Below are positions 19,293-30,079 of a stretch of 44,562 bases of DNA, piece after piece; the first letter of the stretch is position 1; each line of letters begins with the position of its first letter. The DNA is taken from NCBI RefSeq assembly GCF_000003605.2, contig NW_003106344.1, forward strand, positions 1-44,562, written 5' to 3'. The translations under genes were made by a program, and so were the position numbers. This stretch comes from Saccoglossus kowalevskii. Taxonomy: Eukaryota; Hemichordata; Enteropneusta; Harrimaniidae. The notes under the pieces are model-generated. The model was not told where the DNA came from, searched no databases, and saw only the letters and a list, made by a program, of their open reading frames with translations.

Positions 19293-19555
19293 AAGTGTTC
19301 CCACAACAAATATTTTCGACTAAAAACGGCCATATGCCCTGAAAGAATCGAACAGAGCTTTACATGTATGAATAATTTATTGGGCTTAAAAGAAAAACGT
19401 GTCAAATTTAGTTATAGCCATAACTTTTTTAGCGCGGAAGTTGCCAACAAATGTAAAAAAAAATCGTGAATTTCATAGATTCGAATAAAATAAAGCAAGC
19501 GATTGATAAGGATGATTATTAATATTTTCCCCGATGCTCTTCGAATTTTTAGGGG
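19293..19555. mobile_element. 263-base segment unrelated to the array
   Basis: After gaattgaagaataa the array sequence stops and resumes inside the Fox ORF at ttatcgtgagaag. The segment between has no match elsewhere in the window. It is AT-rich with poly-A/T runs, no obvious terminal inverted repeats and no target-site duplication that I can see. It replaces the spacer and the first 80 or so Fox codons, so it is a replacement rather than a simple insertion. It could be filler from break repair or a transposon remnant; I do not recognise it. Confidence 0.6.
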
Positions 19556-20144
19556 TTATCGTGAGAAGAGCCCTTGCTGGAAGAAATCAATCGGTCATAA
19601 CCTCTCTTTGAACAATTGCTTCATCAAGAGTCCTCGTAGTATACATGACCTGACTCACGGTCATTTCTGGAGACTAGCAGAGGGTTGGAAAGAAATGTTT
19701 GCTGAAAGCGACTTCCGCCGCCGTCGTCGAGGATATAAGAAATCCAATAACCACGAGTTTATAACAACTAACAGCCAAGCGAACGAGGATTATATTGCGC
19801 GATATAAACCTGAAAGCACGCCGTCGTCGGTGGAGTCATGCAAGAAAAAGACGCCAAATTACGTTTCCTCGATTACACATAGCGAGAGAACACAAGAAAG
19901 ACATGTAAACGGAAATGAGTTTAGTGACTTTAGTATTGCCAAAATACTACGTTGTCAGTCGAAACGAAAAGCCGGACACTGTGATGTATTGGATAATAAA
20001 AGGATTAAACGTGTTGGACGTATTGTTAGTAATGTCACAAAAGACACTGCGCGTGACATTCCTGGCCAATCTTTCAATGCAAGTAGTCAGATATCTTCAA
20101 TTCGAGTCATTTTGTATTACCCACCAGTTTCAAGAAAGTTTTAA
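19512..20144 (+). pseudogene. F11: 5'-truncated forkhead gene fused to foreign DNA
   Basis: An in-frame ATG at 19512 lies in the foreign segment and reads through about 15 novel codons into the Fox frame at Tyr81. The first half of the forkhead domain (helices 1 and 2) is missing. Helix 3 has the type B Lys90 and an extra Arg93Gly (KKSIGHN). Basic run, eh1 and C-terminus are intact to 20144. A protein of about 210 residues could be made, but it lacks half the DNA-binding domain and has no known promoter. Confidence 0.85.
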
Positions 20145-20357
20145 TAATAAACCGTGCTGCTAAATATCAGCTACGTATGAGTGTATTTGTTCTGTATATG
20201 TATTACTTTTAACTTATATTCGTACAATTATATATGAACCGTCAAATTTAAATAAAGAGAACTAATATTAAAATTCCACGAGATTTCTGACACAAGTTGT
20301 ATATTGAACAAAATGGGGTTATACTATTGAAAGTGCACTCAATTGTTTATTTCATGT

Positions 20358-20457
20358 TCCCCAGTGGCACAATCGGTTAGCGCGCCGTAATTATATGGCA
20401 GTACTGCTCTGTTACTGAGTAATGCGGAGGTTGTGAGTTCGAGCCTCACCTGGGGAA
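20358..20457 (+). tRNA. T14: tRNA-Ile(UAU), loop position 32 changed
   Basis: Consensus except the anticodon loop begins ATTATA instead of CTTATA; the anticodon itself is unchanged. Acceptor and T arm are fully paired. Confidence 0.86.
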
Positions 20458-21262
20458 TGATTATGTTTTGAATCCACGAATTGGAGAATAATTGAATCGA
20501 AACATTTCCAAATCGCAAATTCCATTCGCGATCCAATCTCCAGCATTTAGTTTCATCTAATTTAAATGACATCGATCGCCATTTATATGGTCGCAAAATT
20601 GCAAATACGTCGAATTTGAGTTAAACACCTGCTTAACCCGACTCAATTAAAATGGATAAATGGCATCACAGCTGACGTATAAATCTAACGATAATTGCTT
20701 GCAATACTGTGAAGTGCTGTTATTTACTTATTTATTTACCCAGTGTTTACAAAGCCTGCTAAAAACGTCCAGTGGTGATGCATTATTCAGGTAGAAGAAT
20801 AGATGTCATTGACTTGCTTAAGACGGTTATATAATTCTACTATTTTGAAGGCGCTGTTAAGCAGACTGTTTGTTGGAGCGCCATCTTGTGATCGTTTACT
20901 GATTGGCAAATTGAAATTGCGGATGATCTATGTTCATTTCAAGAATGATATTCAATAATTTTCACGTATATTACATTTCATTCATCCATGCTATAAAACA
21001 ATAACCCAATACACTTTATATAGATTATGTAACAGGTGAGATATTTATGAAAGTGCAAAGCACATGATATTACGGATAACACAATAGGTAAATTTGTTCG
21101 ATTATCGCCATTAAGTGCTGTATTTTAATTAGGGGTTAATGCCATTTGTTTTCCTGCTCTCTGATTGGGTTATTTTGAATAATATGCAGATTTCAAGGTG
21201 ACATATGGTCTACCTTGTTGACTCAAGCCATTCTTAAATTCACAAAAATTACATCATTCGAG
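20458..21262 (+). promoter_or_regulatory. Spacer and putative promoter of F12
   Basis: Forkhead site TGTTTAC at 20744-20750, TATAAAA at 20992-20998, donor CAG|GTGAG at 21033-21040, AG candidates and uORF kept. Confidence 0.57.
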
Positions 21263-22090
21263 ATGACGATGCACAATCCAAGAGGTAACTCAATGTATGC
21301 AGCAGATATTTACTCACGCACACAGCATATGTATGCCAATCCACCGTATACCAGTAATTTCAACTCTCACAATAGATTGTCATGCATAGACCGACCGCCG
21401 TATAGCTTCGCAGCACTTATCGTCTTGGCTATAAGGTCATACGCGGAACAGAGGGCTACATTGAAAGATATCTACCGCTATATAGAGACAACTTTTACGT
21501 ATTATCGTGTGAAGAGCCTTGCCTGGAAGAATTCAATCCGTCATAACCTCTCTTTGAACAATTGCTTCTTCAAGAGTCCTCGTAGTATACATGACCTGAC
21601 TCACGGTCATTTCTGGAGACTAGCAGAGGGTTGGAAAGAAATGTTTGCTGAAAGCCACTTCCGCCGCCGTCGTCGAGGATATAAGAAATCCAATAACCAC
21701 GAGTTTATAACAACTAACAGCCAAGCGAACGAGGATTATATTGCGCGATATAAACCTGAAAGCACGCCGTCGTCGGTGGAGTCATGCAAGAAAAAGACGC
21801 CAAATTACGTTTCCTCGATTACACATAGCGAGAGAACACAAGAAAGACATGTAAACGGAAATGAGTTTAGTGACTTTAGTATTGCCAAAATACTACGTTG
21901 TCAGTCGAAACGAAAAGCCGGACACTGTGATGTATTGGATAATAAAAGGACTAAACGTGTTGGACGTATTGTTAGTAATGTCACAAAAGACACTGCGCGT
22001 GACATTCCTGGCCAATCTTTCAATGCAAGTAGTCAGATATCTTCAATTCGAGTCATTTTGTATTACCCACCAGTTTCAAGAAAGTTTTAA
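21263..22090 (+). CDS. F12: forkhead protein (type B with normal Asn90), 275 aa
   Basis: Full frame. N-terminus is type B (SHNRLS), but helix 3 reads SLAWKNSIRHN, close to F2, so a short stretch was probably converted from that type. Several changes hit usually conserved spots: Val50Ala in the first helix, Pro79Thr in the FPYY motif, Ile103Phe, Asp132His before the Arg run, and Ile-to-Thr in the C-terminal KRIKR. eh1 intact. The cluster of changes suggests relaxed constraint even though the frame is open. Confidence 0.87.
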   Translation: MTMHNPRGNSMYAADIYSRTQHMYANPPYTSNFNSHNRLSCIDRPPYSFAALIVLAIRSYAEQRATLKDIYRYIETTFTYYRVKSLAWKNSIRHNLSLNNCFFKSPRSIHDLTHGHFWRLAEGWKEMFAESHFRRRRRGYKKSNNHEFITTNSQANEDYIARYKPESTPSSVESCKKKTPNYVSSITHSERTQERHVNGNEFSDFSIAKILRCQSKRKAGHCDVLDNKRTKRVGRIVSNVTKDTARDIPGQSFNASSQISSIRVILYYPPVSRKF

Positions 22091-22302
22091 TAATAAACCG
22101 TGCTGCTAAATATCAGCTACGTATGAGTGTATTTGTTCTGTATATGTATTACTTTTAACTTATATTCGAGCAATTATATATGAACCGTCAAATTCAAAAT
22201 AAAGAGAACTAATATTAAAATTCCACGATATTTCTGACGCAAGTTGTATTGAACAAAATGCGGTTATACTATTGAAAGTGCACTCAATTGTTTGTTTCAT
22301 CT

Positions 22303-22402
22303 TCCCCAGTGGCACAATCGGTTAGCGCGCCGTACTTATATGGCAGTACTGCTCTGTTACTGAGTAATGCGGAGGTTGTGAGTTCGAGCCTCACCTGGGG
22401 AA
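22303..22402 (+). tRNA. T15: tRNA-Ile(UAU), intron-containing
   Basis: Identical in all structural parts to T9, with full acceptor and T-stem pairing and TTTT downstream. Confidence 0.93.
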
Positions 22403-23207
22403 TGAGTATGTTTTGAATCCACGAATTGGAGAATAATTGAATCGAAACATTTCCAAATCGCAAATTCCATTCGCGATCCAATCTCTAGCATTTAGTTTCA
22501 TCTAATTTAAATGACATCGATCGCCATTTATATGGTCGCAAAATTGCAAATACGTCGAATTTGAGTTAAACACCTGCTTAACCCGACTCAATTAAAATGG
22601 ATAAATGGCATCACAGCTGACGTATAAATCTAACGATAATTGCTTGCAATCCTGTGAAGTGCTGTTTTTTACTTATTTATTTACCCAGTGTTTACAAAGC
22701 CTGCTAAAAACGTCCAGTGGTGATGCATTATTCAGGTAGAAGAATAGATGTCATTGACTTGCTTAAGACGGTTATATAATTCTACTATTTTGAGGGCGCT
22801 GTTAAGCAGACTGTTTGTTGGAGCGCCATCTTGTGATCGTTTACTGATTGGCAAATTGAAATTACGGATGATCTATGTTCATTTCAAGAATGATATTCAA
22901 TAATTTTCGCGTACATTACATGTCATTCATCCATGCTATAAAACAATAACCCAATACACTTTATATAGATTATGTAACAGGTGAGATATTTATGAAAGTG
23001 CAAATCACATGATATTACGGATAACACAATAGGTAAATTTGTTCGATTATCGCCATTAAGTGCTGTATTTTAATTAGGGGTTAATGCCATTTGTTTTCCT
23101 GCTCTCTGATTGGGTTATTTTGAATAATATGCAGATTTCAAGGGGACATATGGTCTACCTTGTTGACTCAAGCCATTCTTAAATTCACAAAAATTACATC
23201 ATTCGAG
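22403..23207 (+). promoter_or_regulatory. Spacer and putative promoter of F13
   Basis: Forkhead site TGTTTAC at 22689-22695, TATAAAA at 22937-22943, donor CAG|GTGAG at 22978-22985. One acceptor candidate is ATGCAG; the second reads TTTCAAG|GGG. Confidence 0.57.
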
Positions 23208-24101
23208 ATGACGATGCACAATCCAAGAGGTAACTTAATGTATGCTGCAGATATTTACTCACGCACACAGTATATGTATGCCAATCCACCGTATACCAGT
23301 AATTTCAACTCTCACAATAGATTGTCATGCTTAGACCGACCGCCGTATAGCTTCGTAGCACTTATCGTCTTGGCTATAAGGTCATACGCGGAACAGAGGG
23401 CTACATTGAAAGATATCTACCGCTATATAGAGACAACTTTTCCGTATTATCGTGAGAAGAGCCCTTGCTGGAAGAAATCAATCCGTCATAACCTCTCTTT
23501 GAACAATTGCTTCATCAAGAGTCCTCGTAGTATACATGACCTGACTCACGGTCATTTCTGGAGACTAGCAGAGGGTTGGAAAGAAATGTTTGCTGAAAGC
23601 GACTTCCGCCGCCGTCGTCGAGGATATAAGAAATCCAATAACCACGAGTTTATAACAACTAGCAGCCAAGCGAACGAGGATTATATTGCGCGATATAAAC
23701 CTGAAAGCACGCCGTCGTCGGTGGAGTCATGCAAGAAAAAGACGCCAAATTACGTTTCCTCGATTACACATAGCGAGAGAACACAAGAAAGACATGTAAA
23801 CGGAAATGAGTTTAGTGACTTTAGTATTGCCAAAATACTACGTTGTCAGTCGAAACGAAAAGCCGGCCACTGTGATATATCGGACAATAAAAGGATTGAA
23901 CACATTGGACGTATTGTTCGTAATGACACGAAGACACTGCGCGTGACATTCCTGGCCAATCTCTCAATGCAAGTAGTCAGATTTCTTCAGTCGAGTCATT
24001 TTGTATTATCCACCAGTTTCAAGAAAGCTTTAATAATAAACCGTGCTGCTAAATATCAGCTACGTATGAGTGTATTTGTTCTGTATATGTATTACTTTTA
24101 A
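23208..24101 (+). CDS. F13: forkhead protein (type B) with frameshifted C-terminus, 297 aa
   Basis: Type B with Asn90Lys and intact basic run and eh1. The end is chimeric: from about 23873 it follows type C sequence (cacattgg, gttcgtaatgacac). A base lost near 23930 (acacgaagaca for acacaaaagaca) and another near 23988 (cttcagtcg) shift the frame twice, so it passes the normal stop and ends at 24101. These shifts arose independently of those in F8/F17/F19 yet give a similar extended tail. Confidence 0.75.
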   Translation: MTMHNPRGNLMYAADIYSRTQYMYANPPYTSNFNSHNRLSCLDRPPYSFVALIVLAIRSYAEQRATLKDIYRYIETTFPYYREKSPCWKKSIRHNLSLNNCFIKSPRSIHDLTHGHFWRLAEGWKEMFAESDFRRRRRGYKKSNNHEFITTSSQANEDYIARYKPESTPSSVESCKKKTPNYVSSITHSERTQERHVNGNEFSDFSIAKILRCQSKRKAGHCDISDNKRIEHIGRIVRNDTKTLRVTFLANLSMQVVRFLQSSHFVLSTSFKKALIINRAAKYQLRMSVFVLYMYYF

Positions 24102-24244
24102 CTTTTATTCGTACAATTATATATGAACCGTCAAATTTAAATAAAGAGAACTAATATTAAAATTCCACGATATTTATGTCGCAAGTTGTATTAAACAAAA
24201 TGCGGTTATCCTATTGAAAGTGCACTCAATGGGTTGTTTCATCT

Positions 24245-24344
24245 TCCCCAGTGGCACAATCGGTTAGAGCGCCCTACTTATATGGCAGTACTGCTCTGTT
24301 ACTGAGTAATGCGAAGGTTGTGAGTTCGAGCCTCACCTGTGGAA
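24245..24344 (+). tRNA. T16: tRNA-Ile(UAU), degraded (type C)
   Basis: Anticodon stem CCCTA against TGCGA has two mismatches, the D stem reads GAGC, and the acceptor 3' strand reads CTGTGGA (one clash). Anticodon and intron length are kept. Probably not functional. Confidence 0.7.
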
Positions 24345-25148
24345 TGAGTATGTTTTGAATCCACGAATTGGAGAGTAATTGAATCGACACATTTCCAAAT
24401 CGCAAATTCCATTCGCGATCCATTCTCCAGCATTTATTTCATCTAATTTAAATGACATCGATCGCCATTTTTATTGTCACAAAATTGCAAATACGTCGAA
24501 TTTGAGTTAAACACGTGCTTAACCCGACTCAATTAAAATGGATAAATGGCATCACAGCTTGCGTATATATCTAACGATAATTGCATGCAATCCTGTGAAG
24601 TGCTGTTTTTTACTTATTCATTTACCCAGTGTTTACAAAGCCTGCTAAAAACGTCCAGTGGTGATGCATTATTCAAGTAGAATAATAGATGTCATTGACT
24701 TGCTCAAGACGGTTATATAATTTTACGATTTTGAGGGCGCTGTTAAGCAGACTGTTTGTTGGAGCGCCATCTTGTGATCGTTTACTGATTGGCATATTGA
24801 AATCACGGATGATCTATGCTCATTTCATGAATGACATTCAATAATTTTCACGTACATTACATTTCATTTATGCATGCTATAAAACAATAACCCAATACAC
24901 TTTATATAGATTATGTAACAGGTGAGGTATTTATGAAAGTGCGAAGCACATGTTATTACGGATATCACAATAGGTGAATTTGTTCGATTATCGCCAATAA
25001 GTGCTGATTGTAATTAGGGGTTAATGGCATTTGATTTCCTGCTCTCTGATTGGGTTATTTTGAATAATATGCAGATTTCAAGGTGACTTAAATTCCACCT
25101 TGTTGACTCAAACCATTCTTAAATTCACAAAAAAATACATCATTCGAG
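24345..25148 (+). promoter_or_regulatory. Spacer and putative promoter of F14
   Basis: Forkhead site TGTTTAC at 24630-24636, TATAAAA at 24878-24884, donor CAG|GTGAGG at 24919-24927, ATGCAG and TTTCAAG kept. The upstream ATG seen in other types is gone (acttaaattcc). Confidence 0.57.
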
Positions 25149-25976
25149 ATGACGATGCACAATCCAAGAGGTAACGTAATGTATGCTGCAGATGTTTACT
25201 CACGCATACAGCATATGTATGCCAATCCACCGTATACCAGTAATTTCAACTCTCACAGTACATTGTCATGCGTAGACCGACCGCCGTATAGCTTCGTAGC
25301 ACTTATCGTCTTGGCTATAAGGTCAAACGCGGAACAGAGGGCTACATTGAAAGATATCTACCGCTATATAGAGACAACTTTTCCGTATTATCGGGTGAAG
25401 AGCACTGGCTGGAAGAATTCAATCCGTCAAAACCTCTCTGTAAACAATTGCTTCATCAAGAGTCCTCGTAGTATACATGACCTGACGCACGGTCATTTCT
25501 GGAGACTAGCAGAGGGTTGGAAAGAAATGTTTTCTGAAAACGACTTCCGCCGCCGTCGTCGAGGATATAAGAAATCCAATAACCACGAGTTTATAACAAC
25601 GAACAGCCAAGCGAACGAGGATTATATTACCCGATATAAACCTGAAAGCACGTCGTCGTCGGTGGAGTCATGCAAGAAACATACGCCAAATTACGTTTTC
25701 TCGATTACACGTAGCGAGAGAACACAAGAAAGACATGTAAACGGAAAACAGTTTAGTGACTTTAGTATTGCCAAAATACTGAGCTGTCAGCCGAAACGAA
25801 AAGCCGGCCATTGTGATGTAACGGACAATAAAAGGATTAAACATGTTGGACGTATTGTTAGTAATGACACAAAAGACTCTGCGCGTGACATTCCTGGTCA
25901 ATCTTTCAATGCAAGTAGTCAGATTTCTTCAAGTCGAGTCATTTTGTATTATCCACCAGTTTCAAGAAAGCTTTAA
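25149..25976 (+). CDS. F14: forkhead transcription factor (type C, His94Gln), 275 aa
   Basis: Full frame. Helix 3 reads TGWKNSIRQNLSVNN: Gln replaces His94, which is nearly invariant in forkhead domains and contacts bases, and Val replaces Leu98. Asn90 and Arg93 are kept. Other type C marks: Leu10Val, Thr20Ile, Tyr60Asn, FSENDF before the Arg run, CKKHTPNY, FSITRSE. eh1 FSIAKIL intact; ends SRKL instead of SRKF. No uORF in the leader, and TATA, forkhead site and donor are present. Confidence 0.9.
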   Translation: MTMHNPRGNVMYAADVYSRIQHMYANPPYTSNFNSHSTLSCVDRPPYSFVALIVLAIRSNAEQRATLKDIYRYIETTFPYYRVKSTGWKNSIRQNLSVNNCFIKSPRSIHDLTHGHFWRLAEGWKEMFSENDFRRRRRGYKKSNNHEFITTNSQANEDYITRYKPESTSSSVESCKKHTPNYVFSITRSERTQERHVNGKQFSDFSIAKILSCQPKRKAGHCDVTDNKRIKHVGRIVSNDTKDSARDIPGQSFNASSQISSSRVILYYPPVSRKL

Positions 25977-26187
25977 TAATAAACCGTGCTGCTAAATATC
26001 AGCTACGTATGAGTGTATTTGTTCTGTATATGTATTACTTTTAACTTTTATTCGTACAATTATATATGAACCGTCAAATTTAAATAAAGAGAACTAATAT
26101 TAAAATTCCACGATATTTATGTCGCAAGTTGTATTAAACAAAATGCGGTTATCCTATTGAAAGTGCACTCAATGGGTTGTTTCATCT

Positions 26188-26287
26188 TCCCCAGTGGCAC
26201 AATCGGTTAGAGCGCCCTACTTATATGGCAGTACTGCTCTGTTACTGAGTAATGCGGAGGTTGTGAGTTCGAGCCTCACCTGTGGAA
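26188..26287 (+). tRNA. T17: tRNA-Ile(UAU), degraded (type C)
   Basis: Anticodon stem CCCTA/TGCGG has a C-C clash and the acceptor CTGTGGA has one clash. Otherwise as T16 but with the standard TGCGG. Confidence 0.72.
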
Positions 26288-27089
26288 TGAGTATGTTTTG
26301 AATCCACGAATTGGAGAGTAATTGAATCGACATATTTCCAAATCGCAAATTCCATTCGCGATCCATTCTCCAGCATTTATTTCATCTAATTTAAATGACA
26401 TCGATCGCCATTTTTATTGTCACAATATTGCAAATACCTCGAATTTGAGTCAAACACCTGTTTAACCCGATTCAATTAAAATGGATAAATGGCATCACAG
26501 CTGACGTATAAATCTAACGATAATTGCTTGCAATCCTGTGATGTGCTTTTTTTACTTATTTATTTACCCAGTGTTTACAAAGCCTGCTAAAAACGTCCAG
26601 TGGTGATGCATTATTCAAGTAGAATAATAGATGTCATTGACTTGCTCAAGACGGTTATATAATTTTACGATTTTGAGGGCGCTGTTAAGCAGACTGTTTG
26701 TTGGAGCGCCATCTTGTGATCGTTTACTGATTGGCATATTGAAATCACGGATGATCTATGCTCATTTCATGAATGACATTCAATAATTTTCACGTACATT
26801 ACATTTCATTTATGCATGCTATAAAACAATAACCCAATACACTTTATATAGATTATGTAACAGGTGAGATATTTATGAAAGTGCGAAGCACATGTTATTA
26901 CGGATATCACAATAGGTGAATTTGTTCGATTATCGCCAATAAGTGCTGATTGTAATTAGGGGTTAATGGCATTTGATTTCCTGCTCTCTGATTGGGTTAT
27001 TTTGAATAATATGCAGATTTCAAGGTGACTTAAGTTCTACCTTGTTGACTCAAACCATTCTTAAATTCACAAAAAATACATCATTCGAG
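26288..27089 (+). promoter_or_regulatory. Spacer and putative promoter of F15
   Basis: Forkhead site TGTTTAC at 26572-26578, TATAAAA at 26820-26826, donor CAG|GTGAG at 26861-26868, AG candidates kept; no uORF ATG (acttaagttc). Confidence 0.57.
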
Positions 27090-27917
27090 ATGACGATGCA
27101 CAATCCAAGAGGTAACGTAATGTATGCTGCAGATGTTTACTCACGCATACAGCATATGTATGCCAATCCACCGTATACCAGTAATTTCAACTCTCACAGT
27201 ACATTGTCACGCGTAGACCGACCGCCGTATAGCTTCGTAGCACTTATCGTCTTGGCTATAAGGTCAAACGCGGAACAGAGGGCTACATTGAAAGATATCT
27301 ACCGCTATATAGAGACAACTTTTCCGTATTATCGGGTGAAGAGCCCTGGCTGGAAAAATTCAATCCGTCAAAACCTCTCTGTAAACAATTGCTTCATCAA
27401 GAGTCCTCGTAGTATACATGACCTGACTCACGGTCATTTCTGGAGACTAGCAGAGGGTTGGAAAGAAATGTTTTCTGAAAACGACTTCCGCCGCCGTCGT
27501 CGAGGATATAAGAAATCCAATAACCACGAGTTTATAACAACGAACAGCCAAGCGAACGAGGATTATATTACCCGATATAAACCTGAAAGCACGTCGTCGT
27601 CGGTGGAGTCATGCAAGAAACATACGCCAAATTACGTTTTCTCGATTACACGTAGCGAGAGAACACAAGAAAGACATGTAAACGGAAAACAGTTTAGTGA
27701 CTTTAGTATTGCCAAAATACTGAGCTGTCAGCCGAAACGAAAAGCCGGCCACTGTGATGTATCGGACAATAAAAGGATTAAACATGTTGGACGTATTGTT
27801 CGTAATGACACAAAAGACTCTGCGCGTGACATTCCTGGTCAATCGTTCAATGCAAGTAGTCAGATTTCTTCAAGTCGAGTCATTTTGTATTACCCACCAG
27901 TTTCAAGAAAGTTTTAA
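27090..27917 (+). CDS. F15: forkhead transcription factor (type C, His94Gln), 275 aa
   Basis: Very close to F14, with the same Gln94 and Val98 in helix 3 and the same FSENDF. Private change: Cys41Arg before the domain (LSRVDRPP). Ends SRKF. eh1 intact, promoter-like spacer intact. Confidence 0.91.
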   Translation: MTMHNPRGNVMYAADVYSRIQHMYANPPYTSNFNSHSTLSRVDRPPYSFVALIVLAIRSNAEQRATLKDIYRYIETTFPYYRVKSPGWKNSIRQNLSVNNCFIKSPRSIHDLTHGHFWRLAEGWKEMFSENDFRRRRRGYKKSNNHEFITTNSQANEDYITRYKPESTSSSVESCKKHTPNYVFSITRSERTQERHVNGKQFSDFSIAKILSCQPKRKAGHCDVSDNKRIKHVGRIVRNDTKDSARDIPGQSFNASSQISSSRVILYYPPVSRKF

Positions 27918-28129
27918 TAATAAACCGTGCTGCTAAATATCAGCTACGTATGAGTGTATTTGTTCTGTATATGTATTACTTTAAACTTATATTCGTACAA
28001 TTATATATGAACCGTCAAATTTAAAATAAAGAGAACTAATATTAAAATTCCACGACATTTCTGACGCAAGTTGTATTAAACAAAATGCGGTTATCCTATT
28101 GAAAGTGCACTCAATGGGTTGTTTCATCT

Positions 28130-28236
28130 TCCCCAGTGGCACAATCGGTTAGAGCGCACTACTTATATGGCAGTACTGCTCTGTTACTGAGTAATGCGTA
28201 ATGCGAAGGTTGTGAGTTCGAGCCTCACCTGTGGAA
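28130..28236 (+). tRNA. T18: tRNA-Ile(UAU) with 7-base duplication (type C)
   Basis: The bases taatgcg are duplicated at the 3' side of the anticodon stem (gtaatgcgtaatgcg), the stem 5' strand is CACTA, and the acceptor has CTGTGGA. Non-functional by appearance. T25 shares the duplication. Confidence 0.75.
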
Positions 28237-29040
28237 TGAGTATGTTTTGGATCCACGAATTGGAGAACAATTGAATCGAAACATTTCCAAATCGCAAATT
28301 CCATTCGCAATCCAATCTCCAGCATTTATTTCATCTAATTTAAATGACATCGATCGCCATTTTTATGGTCACAAAATTGCAAATACGTCGAATTTGAGTT
28401 AAACACCTGATTAACCCGATTCAATTAAAATGGATAAATGGCATCACAGCTGACGTATAAATCTAACGATAATTGCTTGCAATCCTGTGAAGTGCTGTTT
28501 TTTACTTATTTATTTACCCAGTGTTTACAAAGCCTGCTAAAAACGTCCAGTGGTGATGCATTATTCAGGTAGAAGAATGGATGTCACTGACTTGCTTAAG
28601 ACGGTTATATAATTCTACGATTTTGAGGGCGCTGTTAAGCAGACTGTTTGTTGGAGCGCCATCTTGTAATCGTTTACTGATTGGCATATTGAAATCACGG
28701 ATGATCTATGCTCATTTCATGAATGACATTCAATAATTTTCACGTACATTACATTTCATTTATGCATGCTATAAAACAATAACCCAATACACTTTATATA
28801 GATTATGTAACAGGTGAGGTATTTATGAAAGTGCGAAGCACATGTTATTTCGGATATCACAATAGGTGAATTTCTTCGGTTATCGCCAATAAGTGCTGAA
28901 TTGTAATTAGGGGTTAATGGCATTTGATTTCCTGCTCTCTGATTGGGTTATTTTGAATAATATTCAGATTTCAAGGTGACTTAACGTCTACCTTGTTGAC
29001 TCAAACCATTCTTAAATTCACAAAAAATACATCATTCGAG
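28237..29040 (+). promoter_or_regulatory. Spacer and putative promoter of F16
   Basis: Forkhead site TGTTTAC at 28522-28528, TATAAAA at 28770-28776, donor CAG|GTGAGG at 28811-28819. The first AG candidate reads ATTCAG; the second is kept. No uORF ATG (acttaacgtc). Confidence 0.57.
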
Positions 29041-29868
29041 ATGACGATGCACAATCCAAGAGGTAACGTAATGTATGCTGCAGATGTTTACTCACGCATA
29101 CAGCATATGTATGCCAATCCACCTTATACCAGTAATTTCAACTCTCACAGTACATTGTCATGCGTAGACCGACCGCCGTATAGCTTCGTAGCACTTATCG
29201 TCTTGGCTATAAGGTCAAACGCGGAACAGAGGGCTACATTGAAAGATATCTACCGCTATATAGAGACACCTTTTCCGTATTATCGGGTGAAGAGCCCTGG
29301 CTGGAAGAATTCAATCCGTCAAAACCTCTCTGTAAAAAATTGCTTCATCAAGAGTCCTCGTAGTATACATGACCTGACTCACGGTCATTTCTGGAGACTA
29401 GCAGAGGGTTGGAAAGAAATGTTTGTTGAAAGCGACTTCCGCCGCCGTCGTCGAGGATATAAGAAATCCAATAACCACGAGTTTATAACAACTAACAGCC
29501 AAGCGAACGCGGATTATATTGCGCGATATAAACCTGAAAGCACGCCGTCGTCGGTGGAGTCATGCAAGAAAAAGACGCCAAATTACGTTTCCTCGATTAC
29601 ACATAGCGAGAGAACACAAGAAAGACATGTAAACGTAAATGAGTTTAGTGACTTTAGTATTGCCAAAATACTACGTTGTCAGTCGAAACGAAAAGCCGGC
29701 CACTGTGATGTATCGGACAATAAAAGGATTAAACGTGTTGGACGTATTGTTAGTAATGTCACAAAAGACACTGCGCGTGACATTCCTGGCCAATCTTTCA
29801 ATGCAAGTAGTCAGATATCTTCAATTCGAGTCATTTTGTATTACCCATCAGTTTCAAGAAAGTTTTAA
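29041..29868 (+). CDS. F16: recombinant forkhead gene (type C front, F2-like back), 275 aa
   Basis: Up to about codon 127 the gene is type C (GNVMY, SRIQH, RSNAEQ, RQNLSV with Gln94). From about MFVESDF on it follows the F2/type B pattern (CKKKTPNY, ITHSERT, NEFSDF, DVSDNK, YYPSVSRKF), and the downstream tail and T19 also match the left part of the array. The crossover therefore lies near 29425. Private changes: Thr77Pro before FPYY, Asn99Lys, Glu157Ala. eh1 intact. Confidence 0.9.
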   Translation: MTMHNPRGNVMYAADVYSRIQHMYANPPYTSNFNSHSTLSCVDRPPYSFVALIVLAIRSNAEQRATLKDIYRYIETPFPYYRVKSPGWKNSIRQNLSVKNCFIKSPRSIHDLTHGHFWRLAEGWKEMFVESDFRRRRRGYKKSNNHEFITTNSQANADYIARYKPESTPSSVESCKKKTPNYVSSITHSERTQERHVNVNEFSDFSIAKILRCQSKRKAGHCDVSDNKRIKRVGRIVSNVTKDTARDIPGQSFNASSQISSIRVILYYPSVSRKF

Positions 29869-30079
29869 TAATAAACCGTGCTGCTAAATATCAGCTACGT
29901 GTGAGTGTATTTGTTCTGTATATGTATTACTTTTAACTTATATTCGTACAATTATATATGAACCGTCAAATTTAAATAAAGAGAACTAATATTAAAATTC
30001 CACGATATTTCTGACGCAAGTTGTATTGAACAAAATGCGGTTATCCTATTGAAAGTGCACTCAATTGGTTGTTTCATCT

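Noticed and set aside
19293-19555. Classification of the foreign segment as a named transposon
   Set aside because: I see no terminal inverted repeats, target duplication, or coding motif that would support a family name.
25668-25901. Minus-strand ORFs inside the Fox coding region (also at 5223, 6267, 27609, 39060, 41179)
   Set aside because: Shadows of the Fox frame; not kept in the other copies and without recognisable motifs.
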